From assembly GCA_025403435.1 (NCBI GenBank), contig CM046350.1:32269346-32333345 (forward strand): a DNA stretch of 64,000 nucleotides, given 5' to 3'. Of the stretch, positions 34,706 through 47,189 are shown piece by piece (positions within the stretch are counted from its first letter, which is position 1; each line of letters begins with the position of its first letter). The notes under the pieces are model-generated. The model had not been told where the DNA came from. It saw nothing but the letters and a program-made list of their open reading frames with translations, and did no database searches. Both the position numbers and the translations under genes were made by a program. The DNA is from Artocarpus heterophyllus. Taxonomy: Eukaryota > Streptophyta > Magnoliopsida > Rosales > Moraceae.

Positions 34706-36628
34706 TATTGGAAAAACAATACACAGTAGAATTTTAAAAATTTAATACCAAAGTATTTTTCAAAACACAAGTTTGACACGCTATATGCATAAATTAACCA
34801 AATCTTATTAACTCTGTTTGTTGAAAGGCTCCCACAATCCGTGAAGAGTATAACGTTCTAGAAGAGCCTCAACTAACTGGTTTTCTTTGCTATCCTCTCT
34901 CCATGATTGGTGTGTGCGCGGGCACACTTGTATAGCTCTTCCACAGGTGGCTCTCCTTCCAACGAATCAAGAAATACCCAAAGCTATAGTTCGTGATTTG
35001 TAAACAATAGCTCTCCGAGAAATTTCAAAGTCTCACTAGCAGAGTATTCACTTTAGATTTCCTAACTAATCTAAATAACAATGAGTCTCACTCCCCTTTT
35101 TATAGAGGTTAGATTGACCTTATCAAATAAGGCATCAAAAATTCAAGCTAGAATCAATATCAAATAAAAAATCACGCCTAAAAATGCGTGATCAGAAATT
35201 GTTTGGTCAACAGGCCGAACTAGCAGATCAACCTACCGAACTCACTCCATCGTAGGCCGAATTTAAATATTCGCCTGCCGAACTTACGATAAATGATCCA
35301 TCCAAGATTCTTGGAATAGAGCCTTAGTTTTAATTCAAATAACCTAATAGAGAAGTTATCTGATTAAAACAGTCATATCTAGATAATCTCTAAGAAAATA
35401 AATATTTCTGATAATTCAAAAAGTTTATTGTGAATTAATTTTCATAAAATTAATTCAACCAATAAATAGACATGAATTATTTGATCCTATCGAATTTTCA
35501 GCCAATTTGATAATTTTACACAAGTCACCAATTATTGAAAAAGCACGCCGTATCGTTATAGGATTTTTATAAGCTAGCAAAGGAGACCCGATGGCATATA
35601 GTTCAAGCTCTCAATAATTATGAAACCCAATATCCTAGATATACATTTTATAATTATCAACTCCAACGCTACTCCATTAAAAACTCAAAGCTGCACTCTC
35701 GAACTATATAGAATTACGAAGCCCGTATAGCTAAGTCTCCATGACATATCATAATGTATCATATCATAATGTATCATATCCCAATAGAATTATCTATAAT
35801 CGGCTTAAGGATAAATTCTGTCTTACATTCCCGAGTATTTTTTATTTTATGTCTATTATCTCACCATTGAAAAACTTACCTTCTAAAGACGGTAAACCAT
35901 TTGGTTACACCTATATATCTAAATAGTTGAGCGCTCTATTTTTTCAATTACAGGAGAACACATATAAGAGGATATGATCTACTCCTAAAGAGGAACTATG
36001 GATTCCATATCTATGAATAACAGGTCTACGCTATCCAGAGTCATGCCTCCAACGTACCGGCATACGTACCAACATAAAATGTGGATATCACCCTTTGGTA
36101 CATCAATAGACATAAGTCAAGACCACAAGCCCACTATTCATCTCAGGATTAAGATACAATACATATGATTGTCTAAAGTGAATCGATTTGCCAAGACCAA
36201 ATTATTAATCAAAATCAATTTACTTTATGTCTCGATCCAACACATCGTCACCTATGACAATGTGCCAATGTTTTTATTCACAGAGTCCACCTTCAATGGC
36301 CAAGACAAACTATCTCCCGTTAGGGATATAAACAACATAACAACCTTTGCATGAATAAAGCGCCCAACTTTATTCCTTCGATTTTAGATCTTATGATTTA
36401 GTCTGTCACCTTTAGAATCATGTCTTCCGCATAATCTGCCCATCATATGCCTGATTCTAAAGATTTAGACTAACAGTCTCAGAATTTTGTTTGCTTATCA
36501 TACATTCAATAAATATGAACATAAGGAGAATAAGATTTAGTATATCAATAATAAATAAATTCTTTATTGATAAAAATGTCTCCAAAAATATATTACATTT
36601 TTACTCCTTAGGGCATACATGTCTAACA
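34706..36628 (-). repeat. Copia-3b 3' LTR
   Basis: 1,923 bp, close in length to the solo LTR at 55788-57711. Motif units start at about 35207, 35228, 35250 and 35271 (21, 22, 21). Confidence 0.88.
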
Positions 36629-36642
36629 ATCTCCCACTTGCA

Positions 36643-38199
36643 CTAAGTGAGTAAATATGACAAGTCTCGCATCCCCATAGCTTCCATATGCCTCTTGAAA
36701 ACTCTCGCAGTTAGTGTCTTCGTGAATGGATTAGCTAAATTGTCCTTAGATGCAATTTTGCAAACATCAACATGCCTACCCTCTACGAAGTCCTTTATCA
36801 CATAATACTTCCGATCAGTGTGCTTACTCTTCTTGTGAAACCTTGGTTCCTTAGCATTAGCTACCACTATATTGTTATCACAATATAGTGATACCATTTT
36901 ATCCATACCAGGAACTACCTCAAGATCCCCAAGAAATTTACGAAGCCGCAGTGCTTCTTTCGAAGCATCCCTAGGTACCACATACTCAGCCACCATCGTT
37001 GAATCTGAAGTGCAATATTACTTCACACTTCTCCAACTGATGGCACCGCCGCCTAGAGTAAACACAAAACTAAAAGTCGATCTCCTTGAATCTGGACAGG
37101 ACTAAAAATCCAAATCAGTGTATCCTAGAGGAGTTATGTCCTCACCTGAATACACAAGTATATACCCTCGAGTCCTTCTCAAGTACTTGAAAATATGCTT
37201 GACCGCAACCCAATGGTTCAGTCTTGGATATGCTTAAAATCGACTTACAATCCCAACTGCATAACAAATATCCGGTCGCGTGCAAAGCATGGCATACAAG
37301 AGACTACCCACTGCCAAAGCATAAGGTACCTTCTTCATGTATTCTCTTTCTTCCTCAGACTTTGGAGAGTCTTTCTTAGAAAGAGTAATTCTAGACCTAG
37401 ATGGTTGCCCACCTTTCTTGGAATCCTGCATTGCAAAGCTCCTGAGAATCTTATCTATGTAGCCGGCTTGGGACAAAGCTATCATTCTATTCTTCCTATC
37501 TTGAAAGATTTGGATACTGAGAACAAAATTAGCTTCACCTAAGTCTTTGATGTCAAACTGCTTGGTAAACCATAATTTGATGATGACAACGACCCATCTC
37601 ATTGTCAATTAGCAGAATGTCATCTCATAGTGTAGTAGAAAAATCACAGTCCTATCATTAATGTGTTTGTAAACACATGGTTTGTCCATATTTTATGCAA
37701 ACCCATAAGTCTTGATCACTTGATCAAATCTTATGTTCCAAGAATGAGAGCCTGCTTGAGTCCATAAATTGACTTTAGCAGCTTATAAACCTTACTCTCC
37801 TGACCCTTAGCCTTAAACCCATCTGGCTGCTCCATATAGATGGACTTATCAAGATAGCCATTTAGAAAGGCAGTCTTAATACCCATCTGCCAAATCTTGT
37901 AGTCAAGAGTGGCATCTGTGGACAAGAGAATGCGGATGAATTTAAGCATGGCTATAGGTAAAAAATTTTCCTCGTAATTGATTCCTTCATTTTGCATGTA
38001 TCCCTTAACTACCAACCAAGCCTTATAGGTTTCGACCTTTCCATCCACTCCTCTCTTCTTCTTGTAGGTCCATATACACCTTATGGGTTTTACCCTTTTG
38101 GGAAGATCTACAACCTTTCAAACCTGATTAGTCCTTCATAGACTTCATCTCTGTGTTCATGACCTCAGTCTAGAGTTTCGAATCAACATCCTCCATAGC
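36643..38199 (-). pseudogene. Copia-3b RT/RNase H fragment
   Basis: RNase H: YCDNNIVVANAKEPRFHKKS and NPFTKTLTARVFKRHMEAMG. RT: IKTAFLNGYLDKSIYMEQP and IYGLKQA, with the YxDD region frameshifted near 37620. The 5' part of pol, gag and the other LTR are absent. Confidence 0.85.
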
Positions 38200-39114
38200 C
38201 CCTATATAAAATAATTTAATATGTATGAGAATTAATTTAATGAGATTAAATTAATTGGGTTGGTTTTATAGAATTTTAATTTATTTTATTAATCAACGAA
38301 ATAATGTGAATTTAGTTTAATAGTTAAAACTTGGTAAAATTCACATTAATTCTAAAGTTATCTAATTTTAAATTGTTTAATGTTGGATAGCTTACACAAT
38401 TCATAATAAATTTAGATTTTTAAAAAATCTGGTAATTTATTCAAGTGTTAATAGAATGGGATTCTATTAACATAAAATATAACCTAGTAATTAAAAATTG
38501 TTTTTATTTACTAGAATTATGAAACATATGATGTTTTAAAAGATAAAATACATCATTTTAAAATAATGAGTGGGAGAAAGTAATATGACAATATAACTTG
38601 TGGTCTCCATTATTAGCACAATACCATGAGATTTAGGTGGCGCGTCACGATGCTTTGATTTTGTCCTCCTTACGGAGAGTGCCCATTTAAATCAATAACA
38701 AGATTGGCTTCCAAGATATAGGATTTTATAATGTATTTCAAAATTGACCTACCCTACGGCAGCAATTTTGAGTTAAGTTGTTAAAATCTTAAATAGTAGG
38801 TTACACTCATAAAGATATAATTAAATTACTAATTATATCTTGACCAACATAAACGATTATTAATAAATATAGAAAATATGAGATATTTTGTATATATTTA
38901 TTAATTGAAAATGTCTCAATTCAATTCATGAATAATTTGACCTACCCTACGGTAGCACTTTATTTATTAAAATTGAATAATCGTAGAATTAGTAAAATAT
39001 TTTTTGTGTTTTTTCCATATGCATCATGCATCACGTTTATTATTCCAAAACATATATTTATGATGTTTATGCAACCATTTAATTTATGTCATTTTATTTA
39101 TTTATTATAGCAAC
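38200..39114 (+). other. Copia-4 5' leader
   Basis: AT-rich leader before gag containing two copies of GACCTACCCTACGG(C/T)AGCA at about 38748 and 38939, and ATGAGTGGGAGAAAG near 38565, which parallels a GAGTGGGAGAAGG segment in the Copia-5 leader. No primer site or LTR is upstream. Confidence 0.6.
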
Positions 39115-41734
39115 AATGTCTAATCCAATCATCGCTATTCTCTCAAATGAAAAATTAACCAGAGATAATTTTGTCAAGTGGAAGAGTAACATGAACATTG
39201 TACTAATTTGCAAAAATTACAAGTTTATCCTAACGGAGGAATGTCCTCCACTGCCTACTGCCAATGCCTCTCATAATGTATGAGAAGCATATGATCATTG
39301 GATCGATGTAAACAATAAGGCCCGTTGTTTTCTTTTGGCTGGCATGTTTGACCTGCTTATGATGAAGCACGAAAGCATAGAAACTACTTATGAGATAATG
39401 CATTCTCTACATGTTTGGTAAACCTTTTGAAAAGGCACGCCATGAAGCCGTTAAGGCTATAATGAATGCCAAAATGAAGGCAGGGGTCTCAGTTAGAAAA
39501 CATGTTCTCAACATGGTTAACTATTTCCATACGGCCGAGGTAAATGAGGCAGTGATAAATGAAGCCACTTAGGTGGGGATGATTTTAGAAACCCTTTCCC
39601 CTGTGTTCCTTCAGCTCAAAAGTAACTATTTCATGAACAAGATGAAATATAACATGACTCAGTTACTTAATGAGCTTCAAACCTTCGAGTCTATTTCGAA
39701 ATAAAAGACTAAAGAAGCTAAGGCAAATGTTGCAGAAGCTCAACCCTCCTCTTCTGCTCAAAAGAATAGGAAGAAAAAGAGAACTAAAGGAAGTGGTAAG
39801 TCTAAGAATGGAGGGTAACTTAAGAAGAACAAAAGCAACCACAAAAAAGAGCTTAAAGCAAAAGAAGCCCAAAGGAAAATGTTTCCACTACGGCGTAGTT
39901 AGGAACTAGAAGAGAAACTATAAAAAGTATCTTCAGGAGCTTAAAGAAAAGAAGAACAACGGTAAATCAAATTTACTCGTTTTGGAAGCTTGTTTAGTTA
40001 AAGATGAAACTTCACCTTGGATAATTGATTCAGTGGCAACTAACCATATTTGTTCTTCTTTGCCGATGCTTAGTTCTTCAAGGGAGCTTGCCGACAGGGA
40101 ACAAACGATGAGAGTGGAAACAAGAGCGGTTGTTTCGACAAGAGCAGTGGGAGTTATAAAACTTTATTTTGAAAATAAGTTTTTAATTTTGGACAATGTT
40201 TATTACATTCCTAGTTTTCATAGAAATTTGATTTCTATTGCTAGGTTGTTTGAACAACTGTTTAATGTTTCTTTTAATAATAATTATCTTAATATTTCTA
40301 GAAATGGTTTGGATATTTGTTCTGCAAATCTGAAAAATGGGCTTTACACTTTGAGGCCCAACAAAAAATCACTGCTCAATACTGAAATGTTCAAAGTTGA
40401 ACAATGAAAACCCAAGAAGCAAAAGGTTTCTTCTAATGATGAAAAATACCTATGGCACCTTGATTAGGTCATGCTAACCTTGACAGAATTAACAGACTAG
40501 TAAAGGATAGTCCTTTAAGAGAACTAAAAGTTAGTTCTTTATCAGTTTGTGAATCTTGTCTTGAAGGTAAAATGACTAAAAGGCCTTTCTCTACAAAAGG
40601 CAAAAGGGCCAAGGAACCACTTGAGCTAATACATTCGGACGTCTATGGTCCATTGAATGTACAAGCACGTGGTGGTTATGAATATTTCATCATATTTATT
40701 GACGATTATTTGAAGTATGGATACATTTACCTAATGCAAAAGAATCTAAAACTTTTGGAAAGTTCAAAGAATTCCAAGCATAAGCTGAAAAGCAATTAGG
40801 AATGATGGTAAAGATTCTTCAATTTGATTGAGGAGGGGAATACATTGATACTGAATTCAAGAACTCTATGATAGAATATGGTATTTTATCACAACTCAAC
40901 GTACCTAGAGCACCACAACAAAATGGTGTTACAGAGAGAAGAAATCTGATGTTGCTTGATATGATGAGATCCATGCTCAACTACTCATCATTACCTACTT
41001 CATTTTGGGGATATGCATTACAAACTGCAGTATATCTTCTAAACATAGTTCCATCTAAGTCTATTCCAAAAACACCTTTAGAGTTATGGAATGGTCGCAA
41101 ACCTTGTATGTGACATATCCTATATGGGGGGGTCAAGCGTATGTGCTGAAAGGAAAGACCAGAAAGCTGGAACCACGTTTTAAAGTATGCTTATTTATGG
41201 GATACCCAAAGAAAATAAGGGGACGTTTGTTTTATAATCCACAAGAAAAGAAGATATTTGTATCGCAAAATGCCACTTGTCTCAAGAATGATTATATGAC
41301 AACTATAAACCTCGTAGCAAAGTTATACTTGAAGAGTTACTTTCTAATTAGATCAAACTAGAACTGACAACCATTGTCGAAGGACAAAATGAGGAGACCA
41401 CAACTCCATATCAGAATGTCATACCACCTCGATGTAGTGGGAGGGTAGTGAGACCACCTGCTTGCTACAAGGAGATTGAAAAAGCACATGTTGCTATCTC
41501 TAATAATGGTGAGGATGATCTATTGAAATATCGTCATGCAATGGAAGATTTTGAAAAAGACAAATGGCTTGAGGCTATGAACCTTGAAATGGAGTCCATG
41601 TACTCCAATTCAGTTTGGAAACTTGTAGATCTACGTAAAGGGATAAAACCCATAGAGTGCAAGTGGATCTACAAGAAGAAAAGAAGAGTAGATGAGAAAG
41701 TTGAAACTTTCAAAACTAGGCTTGTGGCAAAGGG
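39115..41734 (+). pseudogene. Copia-4 gag, protease, integrase, RT start
   Basis: Gag begins MSNPIIAILSNEKLTRDNFV, with a stop at about 39280 and a frameshift near 39420. The knuckle reads KCFHYGVVRN then a stop, so the zinc ligands are lost. The protease is IIDSVATNHIC (DSGA changed to DSVA). Integrase: LELIHSDVYGPLNVQARGGY, FIIFIDDYLKYGYIYLM, then [20 protein letters not shown] starts DKWLEAMNLEMESMYSNSVW and runs to the Copia-5 insertion. Confidence 0.88.
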
Positions 41735-43721
41735 TGTTAGAAATGTATGCCCTAAGGAGTGAAAATGTAATAAGTTTTTGAAGATATTTTTATCAATAAA
41801 GAATTTATTTATTGTTTATATACCAAATCTTGTCCTCTTTACATTCATATTTGTTGAATGTATGTTAAGCAAACAATAGTCTTAGAGTGTCGGCCTAAAC
41901 CTTAAGAATTGGACATATGATGGACAGATTATGCGCAAGACACGATTCTTAAGGTGATGGTCTAAATCATAAGATCCGTAATTGAGGGAATAAAGTTGGG
42001 CGCTTTATTCATGTAAAGATTGTTATGTTGTCTATATCCCTACTAGGAGATGGTTTGCCTTAACCATCGGAGGTGGACTCCGTGAATAGAAACATTGACA
42101 CGTTGTCATAGGTGACGATGTGTTGGATCTGGACATAAAGTTAATTGATTTGGATTAATAATTTTGTCTAGGCAAATCGATTCACTTTTGATAATCATTT
42201 GTATTGTATCTTAATCCTGAGATGAATATGGGCCCGTTGTCTTGACTTGTGTCTTTTGATGTACCAAAGGGTGACACCCATATCTTAATAGTGGTATGCA
42301 TGTCGGTATGCTGAAGGCATAATTCTTGACAGCGTAGACCTTTTATTCATAGATATGGAATCCATAGCTCCTCTTTAGGAGTAGTGATATCCTCTTATAT
42401 GCGTTATCCTGTAATTGGAAAACTAAAGTGCTCAACCATTTGGATACATAGGTGTAACCAAATGGTCTATTATCTTTGGATGGTAAGTTTTTCGATGGTG
42501 AGATAATGGAACGTAAGATAAAAAATAATCGAGAAGGTAAGACAAAACTTGTCCTCAAGCCGATTATGGATAATCATATGGGGATACGATACACTATGAT
42601 GTGTCATGGAGACTTAGCTATACAGGCTTCGTAATTCTATGTAGTTCGAGAGTACAGCTCCAAGCTTTTAGTGGAGTAGCGTTAGAGTTGATAATTATGA
42701 AATATATATCTAGGATATTAGATTTCATAATTATCGGGAGCTTGAACTATATAAGTCCATTTGGTCACCTTTGCTAGCTCACAAAATCCTGTAACGATAC
42801 GGCGTGCTTTTTCAATAATTGGTGACTTATGTCAGATTATTAGATTGGTTGAAATTCGAAAGAATCAAATAATTCATGTCTGTTTATCGGTTGAATTAAT
42901 TTTGTGACAAAATTAATTCAAGATAAACTTGTTGAATTATTGGGATCGGATAATTCTTGTCTATTTGTCGGTTGATTTAATTTTAAATAAATTAGATCAA
43001 GATAAACTTGTAGAATTATTAGGAATTCATTTATTTTCCTAGAGATTATCTAGATAAATTTGTTTTAATCAGATAACTTTTCTATTGGGTTATTTAAATT
43101 AAAACTGAGACTTTATCCTATAGAATCTTGGGTGAAAAATAAAAGATTCGCTGAGATATTAATCGGCAATTTGGCATACCGATCATCATGTTCGGCCTAC
43201 CGATGAGCAAAGGATAAGATCACGCGATTTTATATGGATCTTATAAGATATTGATCCGAATTTGATTCTGATTCAAATTTTGAGACCTAATTTGATAAGG
43301 ACTAACCCTAGACCAAACCTCTATAAATAAGGAGTAAGTCACATAAGTTATTTAGATCAATTGAGAGATTAAGAGTGATACTCTGCTAGTGAGAATCGAG
43401 AAACTCCCTAAGAGCTCTTGTTCACAAATCACGAACACTTGCTTTGGGTTCTCTCAATTGGTTGGAAGGAGAGTCACCTAGTGGAAGAGCTATACGTGTG
43501 AGCCCACACTCACTCCAATCGAGGATAGAGAATAGTAAAGAAAACTAGTTGATTGAGGCTCTTTTGGAACGTTGCTTCTCTTCATTGATTGCAGAAGCTT
43601 TTCGGCACACAAAGGTTAGTAAGATCTGGTTAATTTATGCACATAGCATATTAAACTTGTGTTTTAGAAAATACTCTAATATAAAATTTTTAAAATTTTG
43701 CTGCGTACTATTTTTTCAACA
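41735..43721 (+). repeat. Copia-5 5' LTR
   Basis: 1,987 bp, TGTTAG...CAACA. It has a TATA box (CTATAAATA, 43321-43329) about 400 bp from the 3' end and two motif units of the phased array (43171 and 43192). Confidence 0.92.
43321..43329 (+). promoter_or_regulatory. TATA box of the Copia-5 5' LTR
   Basis: CTATAAATA lies in a context conserved in the 3' LTR (51011-51019) and, reversed, in the Copia-3 LTR. The position fits the U3/R boundary. Confidence 0.5.
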
Positions 43722-44235
43722 ATTGGTATCAGAGCATGGTTTTTATATAAATTTATGAGTTTATGACCATACTATATGTATAAATTTTGTGATCTTAATC
43801 TCTCCTATGCTTGAATTTAATTTTATAGAGAGTTGGCACTCTAGGTTTCTATATATTTTATATGTTGTCATGGATTATGTGGTGAATGTTCATTAATTAA
43901 TTACGGTTGATTAAATTGTTATTTAATTATTTATTAATTAATTAATTTATACCGGTTATGGTTCCTTAGAGGTTAAAATGTGTATCTAGGTTTTTCATGT
44001 AATTAGATGGTGGACTATCATCTCCATCTAGGAATTATTATTTATTTTTATATTTGTAAGAATTTTGTAATTAAATAATTATTCAGAAAAGACGGATTGA
44101 AAAGACGGATCTAGAAGATTGATGATGGTGCTCACAGGTATTTCCAGAGTCTCTAATTTTATGTTTTTGAATTGTTGAAAATAAAATTGATGAATTGCAT
44201 TAAAAATTGTATTTTTTGGAATGGGAGATTTTTGC

Positions 44236-44463
44236 TCGGTCAGCATGCCGAACCCCATAGTTCGATAGGCTGATGCTCGTAGCTCGGCAGGCCAGACGTG
44301 AGGTTTGGTAGGCTGACAGCGGGGTGAAAATCAAGAGACTTTGGCGGCAGGCCAAACTTTTGGTTCGGCAAGTCAATCTTTCATGAGTCGGCAGGCCGAT
44401 CTTCCAATCGACAGGCCGATGGGTTGTGACCGGCAGGCCGATCTCCTAGATCGGCTTACTGAC
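44236..44463. repeat. phased GC-rich motif array in Copia-5 leader (10 units)
   Basis: Core TCGGCAGGCCGA variants start at about 44236, 44262, 44284, 44305, 44344, 44365, 44388, 44408, 44430 and 44451. Intervals are 26, 22, 21, 39, 21, 23, 20, 22 and 21 bp. The array sits between primer site and gag. Confidence 0.85.
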
Positions 44464-44955
44464 CGAGAGTTGGAAAATTTTCAAAAAAGGTGCAGTTTTT
44501 ACAGTGCAGTTTTAATTTTATTTTTGGGACAATTCTAAGAGACATTAAATTTGAAAACGACTAGAAATATGAAGTATTCGATTCATACGGGATTGAAGAC
44601 TTGAAGATGGGCATTACATGAAGAAGGATACTACCTGGAGATTCAAGGATGAAGAATCGATAATATGTTTCGATTATTCTCTTGTAATCTTTATTTTCTA
44701 TTTTCTAGGGTGGAATCATAATATTATGGTTATTTATTATTTTGCTTGTTGCTTTGCTTGTCTGTATTATAATATGATTTGCCATGTATATTGATAACAT
44801 GCCATATAGAATAGGGAGTGCCGCTCATATTAAAATTATTCGTGCATGTTCTTAAAATAAAACCTTGATTTCAAAAGATTGAGTGGGAGAAGGTTTTCGA
44901 AGAGAGGACCTAAGACCTCCATCGTTGGTCCATAGACAGAACATGGTGGTCTTGA

Positions 44956-45253
44956 CCCCTAGGAAGGGATTTCTATCATGTACCAGATTGGATCTGTAAG
45001 AGGATAAGGTATTTTAGCATCATTTATGATTGCACACCCCTAGGTGGTGATTATAAATCATGGATAAATATTGAAACGATGGTTATACACTCACGTTAAT
45101 TTTAATATTAACCTCCTCTAGGAGCTTTGTTAATAAAATTAATGGCCAAAGAAGCGATTGTTAATATATGCTGGATCATACGGGTTCTGGATGTAATATA
45201 TTAATCAAGAGGGGATCCGTGTTCCTGATTGAAATTGGAATGACTCCCCTAGG
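44956..45253 (+). other. Copia-5 leader with four CCCCTAGG-type modules
   Basis: CCCCTAGG at 44956 and 45037, CCTCTAGG at 45115 and CCCCTAGG at 45246, with intervals 81, 78 and 131 bp. They precede gag (ATG 45418). The same spacing is seen in the Copia-3 leader. Confidence 0.7.
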
Positions 45254-45417
45254 AGCTTGTTGAATTCTGAGTTGGGAATTATTGTTGTAAGGTTGTGATA
45301 TTTTTAAAGTTTTGACACATAAACACATTTGTATTTTTACATGATTGTGTTATCTTACTAAATTATTATGATATGTTTACTTATGTTTGGTATATGATTC
45401 TTTATTGTAGATTAAAA

Positions 45418-47189
45418 ATGTCTAAAAACTGCTTTACCTTCGATACTTGACAAAAACCTATTAACCGGAGAGAATTATAATAATTAGAAATGGAACTTGG
45501 ATACCGTCCTCTCCTTTAAGAAACTGAAATATGTACTAACAACCATTTGTCCTCTCGAGCCTACGAGAGACAACTAATGAGCAATTCCAAGCATATGATC
45601 GCTGGAAAAATGCTAATGATCAGGCTCATTGCTATGTTATGGCTAGCATGAATGACGTGTTACAGGCTCAACATCAGGATTATTAGACTGCGAAACAAAT
45701 CTTGGATAATCTTGAGGATATGTTTGGAGGCCAGGCCATAACAAAGCAGCAAGGGGCGCTTCGAAAACTTCTTAATTGTAAGCAGAGACCGGGGACATCT
45801 GTAAAGAAGTACATGATGTTGGTCATGGGTTTCCTCGCTGAGGCACAAACCAATGGAGCCGACATCGATGCTGAAACTCAGATGACTATGGTCTTTAAGA
45901 CTCTGTCAAAGGAATTTATTCTGTTTAGAGCTACTTTTAATTTAAGAAATAGACGGGATATGACCTTGACGAAATTAATGAAACAGTTACAGGAGTTTGA
46001 ACTGCTGATCAGGGAGTCCCTTGCGGGTGGAGAGGCCAATTTGGTGGCTGCTTCTAGTTCCAATCACAACTCTTGGAATGGAAAGAAGCAACGGGCCAAG
46101 AACGGGAAGTCTTCTATTCCTGCTAACACCAAGAGCAAGAACAAGAAGAAGAAGAACCCAAAGAAGCTTAAGTGCTTCTTCTATGGGAAGGTCGGGCACA
46201 TAAAGAAGCATTGCAAGGACTTCTTTTCTAAAGGAGGTAGGTGTGATTTTCTGTATTTAGAAACTTGTTTGGTTGAGAAATCTAGTGACACTTGGGTCAT
46301 AGATTCCGGTGCAACTAATCATGCTTGTGTTTCTCTACAGGGGTTCAAAGAAACGAGAAGTCTGCTACATGAAGACTTCACGCTTCGGATGGGTGATGGA
46401 TCCTTGGTGTCAGCGAAAGCAGTGGCAGATGTCCATCTTTATTTTAATAATTATAGGAATTTATTTTTGCAAGATTGTCTTTATGTTCATAAATTTAAAA
46501 GGAATTTAATTTCTGTAGCTTGTTTATTTAAAGACTCCTATTTGGTTTCTTTTAATGATAAAATGGTGATTCGTAAAAATAAATCTTTTATCTATTCTGA
46601 ATGGATGCAAAATAATCTATATTTTATCAAACCTAAGATGAACTTATTGTTTAATGCTGAGATGAATGATAATAACTCTAAAAGACTTAAAACTTCTCAC
46701 TCTAATAAGACTTATCTTTGGCATTTGCGCCTTGGTCATATTAACCTGAATAGAATTCAAAGGTTGGTAAGGAATGGACCTTTAAGTCACTTAAAGGTGG
46801 AATCTATACCTCAATGTGAATCTTGTTTGGAGGGTAAAATGACCAAAAGACCATTCGGGTCTAAGGGCAATAGGGCCGAAGGGGTTCTAGAACTCGTGCA
46901 TAGTGATGTTTGCAGACCGATGAACATCCAGGCACGAGAAAGATATGAGTACTTTATCACTTTTATTGACGATTACTCAAAATATGGGTATGTGTACCTG
47001 ATGCACCATAAAAGCGAAACTTTTGACAAGTTTAGGGAGTTTTGGGCTGAAGTGGAAAAGCAATTAGGTAGACCCATAAAGGCACTTCGATTTGATCGAC
47101 GTAGAGAATACCTTTCTGATGAGTTCTTCGGACACTTATTAAAGAAAGGGATTTTATCTCATTTGACTGCGTCGGGCACTCTGCAGTAG
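45418..47189 (+). pseudogene. Copia-5 gag, protease, integrase first half
   Basis: Gag starts at 45418 (MSKNC) but frameshifts at once. A long open frame from 45702 covers gag (FGGQAITKQQGALRKLLNC), a Lys-rich stretch, and a knuckle CFFYGKVGHIKKHC in which the second Cys is Tyr. It continues through an intact protease motif WVIDSGATNHAC, integrase LWHLRLGHINLNRIQRLV and CESCLEGKMTKRPF, and FITFIDDYSKYGYVYLM. The second catalytic Asp is in LRFDRRREYLSDEF (Asn-Gly replaced by Arg-Arg). It stops at 47189 just before the QNGVAKRRNKTLL block. Confidence 0.9.

Larger units (their letters stand above)
34706..38199 (-). mobile_element. Copia-3b: 3' half of a second family-3 element
   Basis: A complete LTR (34706-36628, TATTGG...TCTAACA) is followed by the purine-tract complement and by RNase H and RT on the minus strand. 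Homology to Copia-3 ends at about 38199 inside RT, where unrelated AT-rich leader sequence of Copia-4 begins. Its LTR starts exactly at the break in the Copia-3 5' LTR. Confidence 0.85.
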
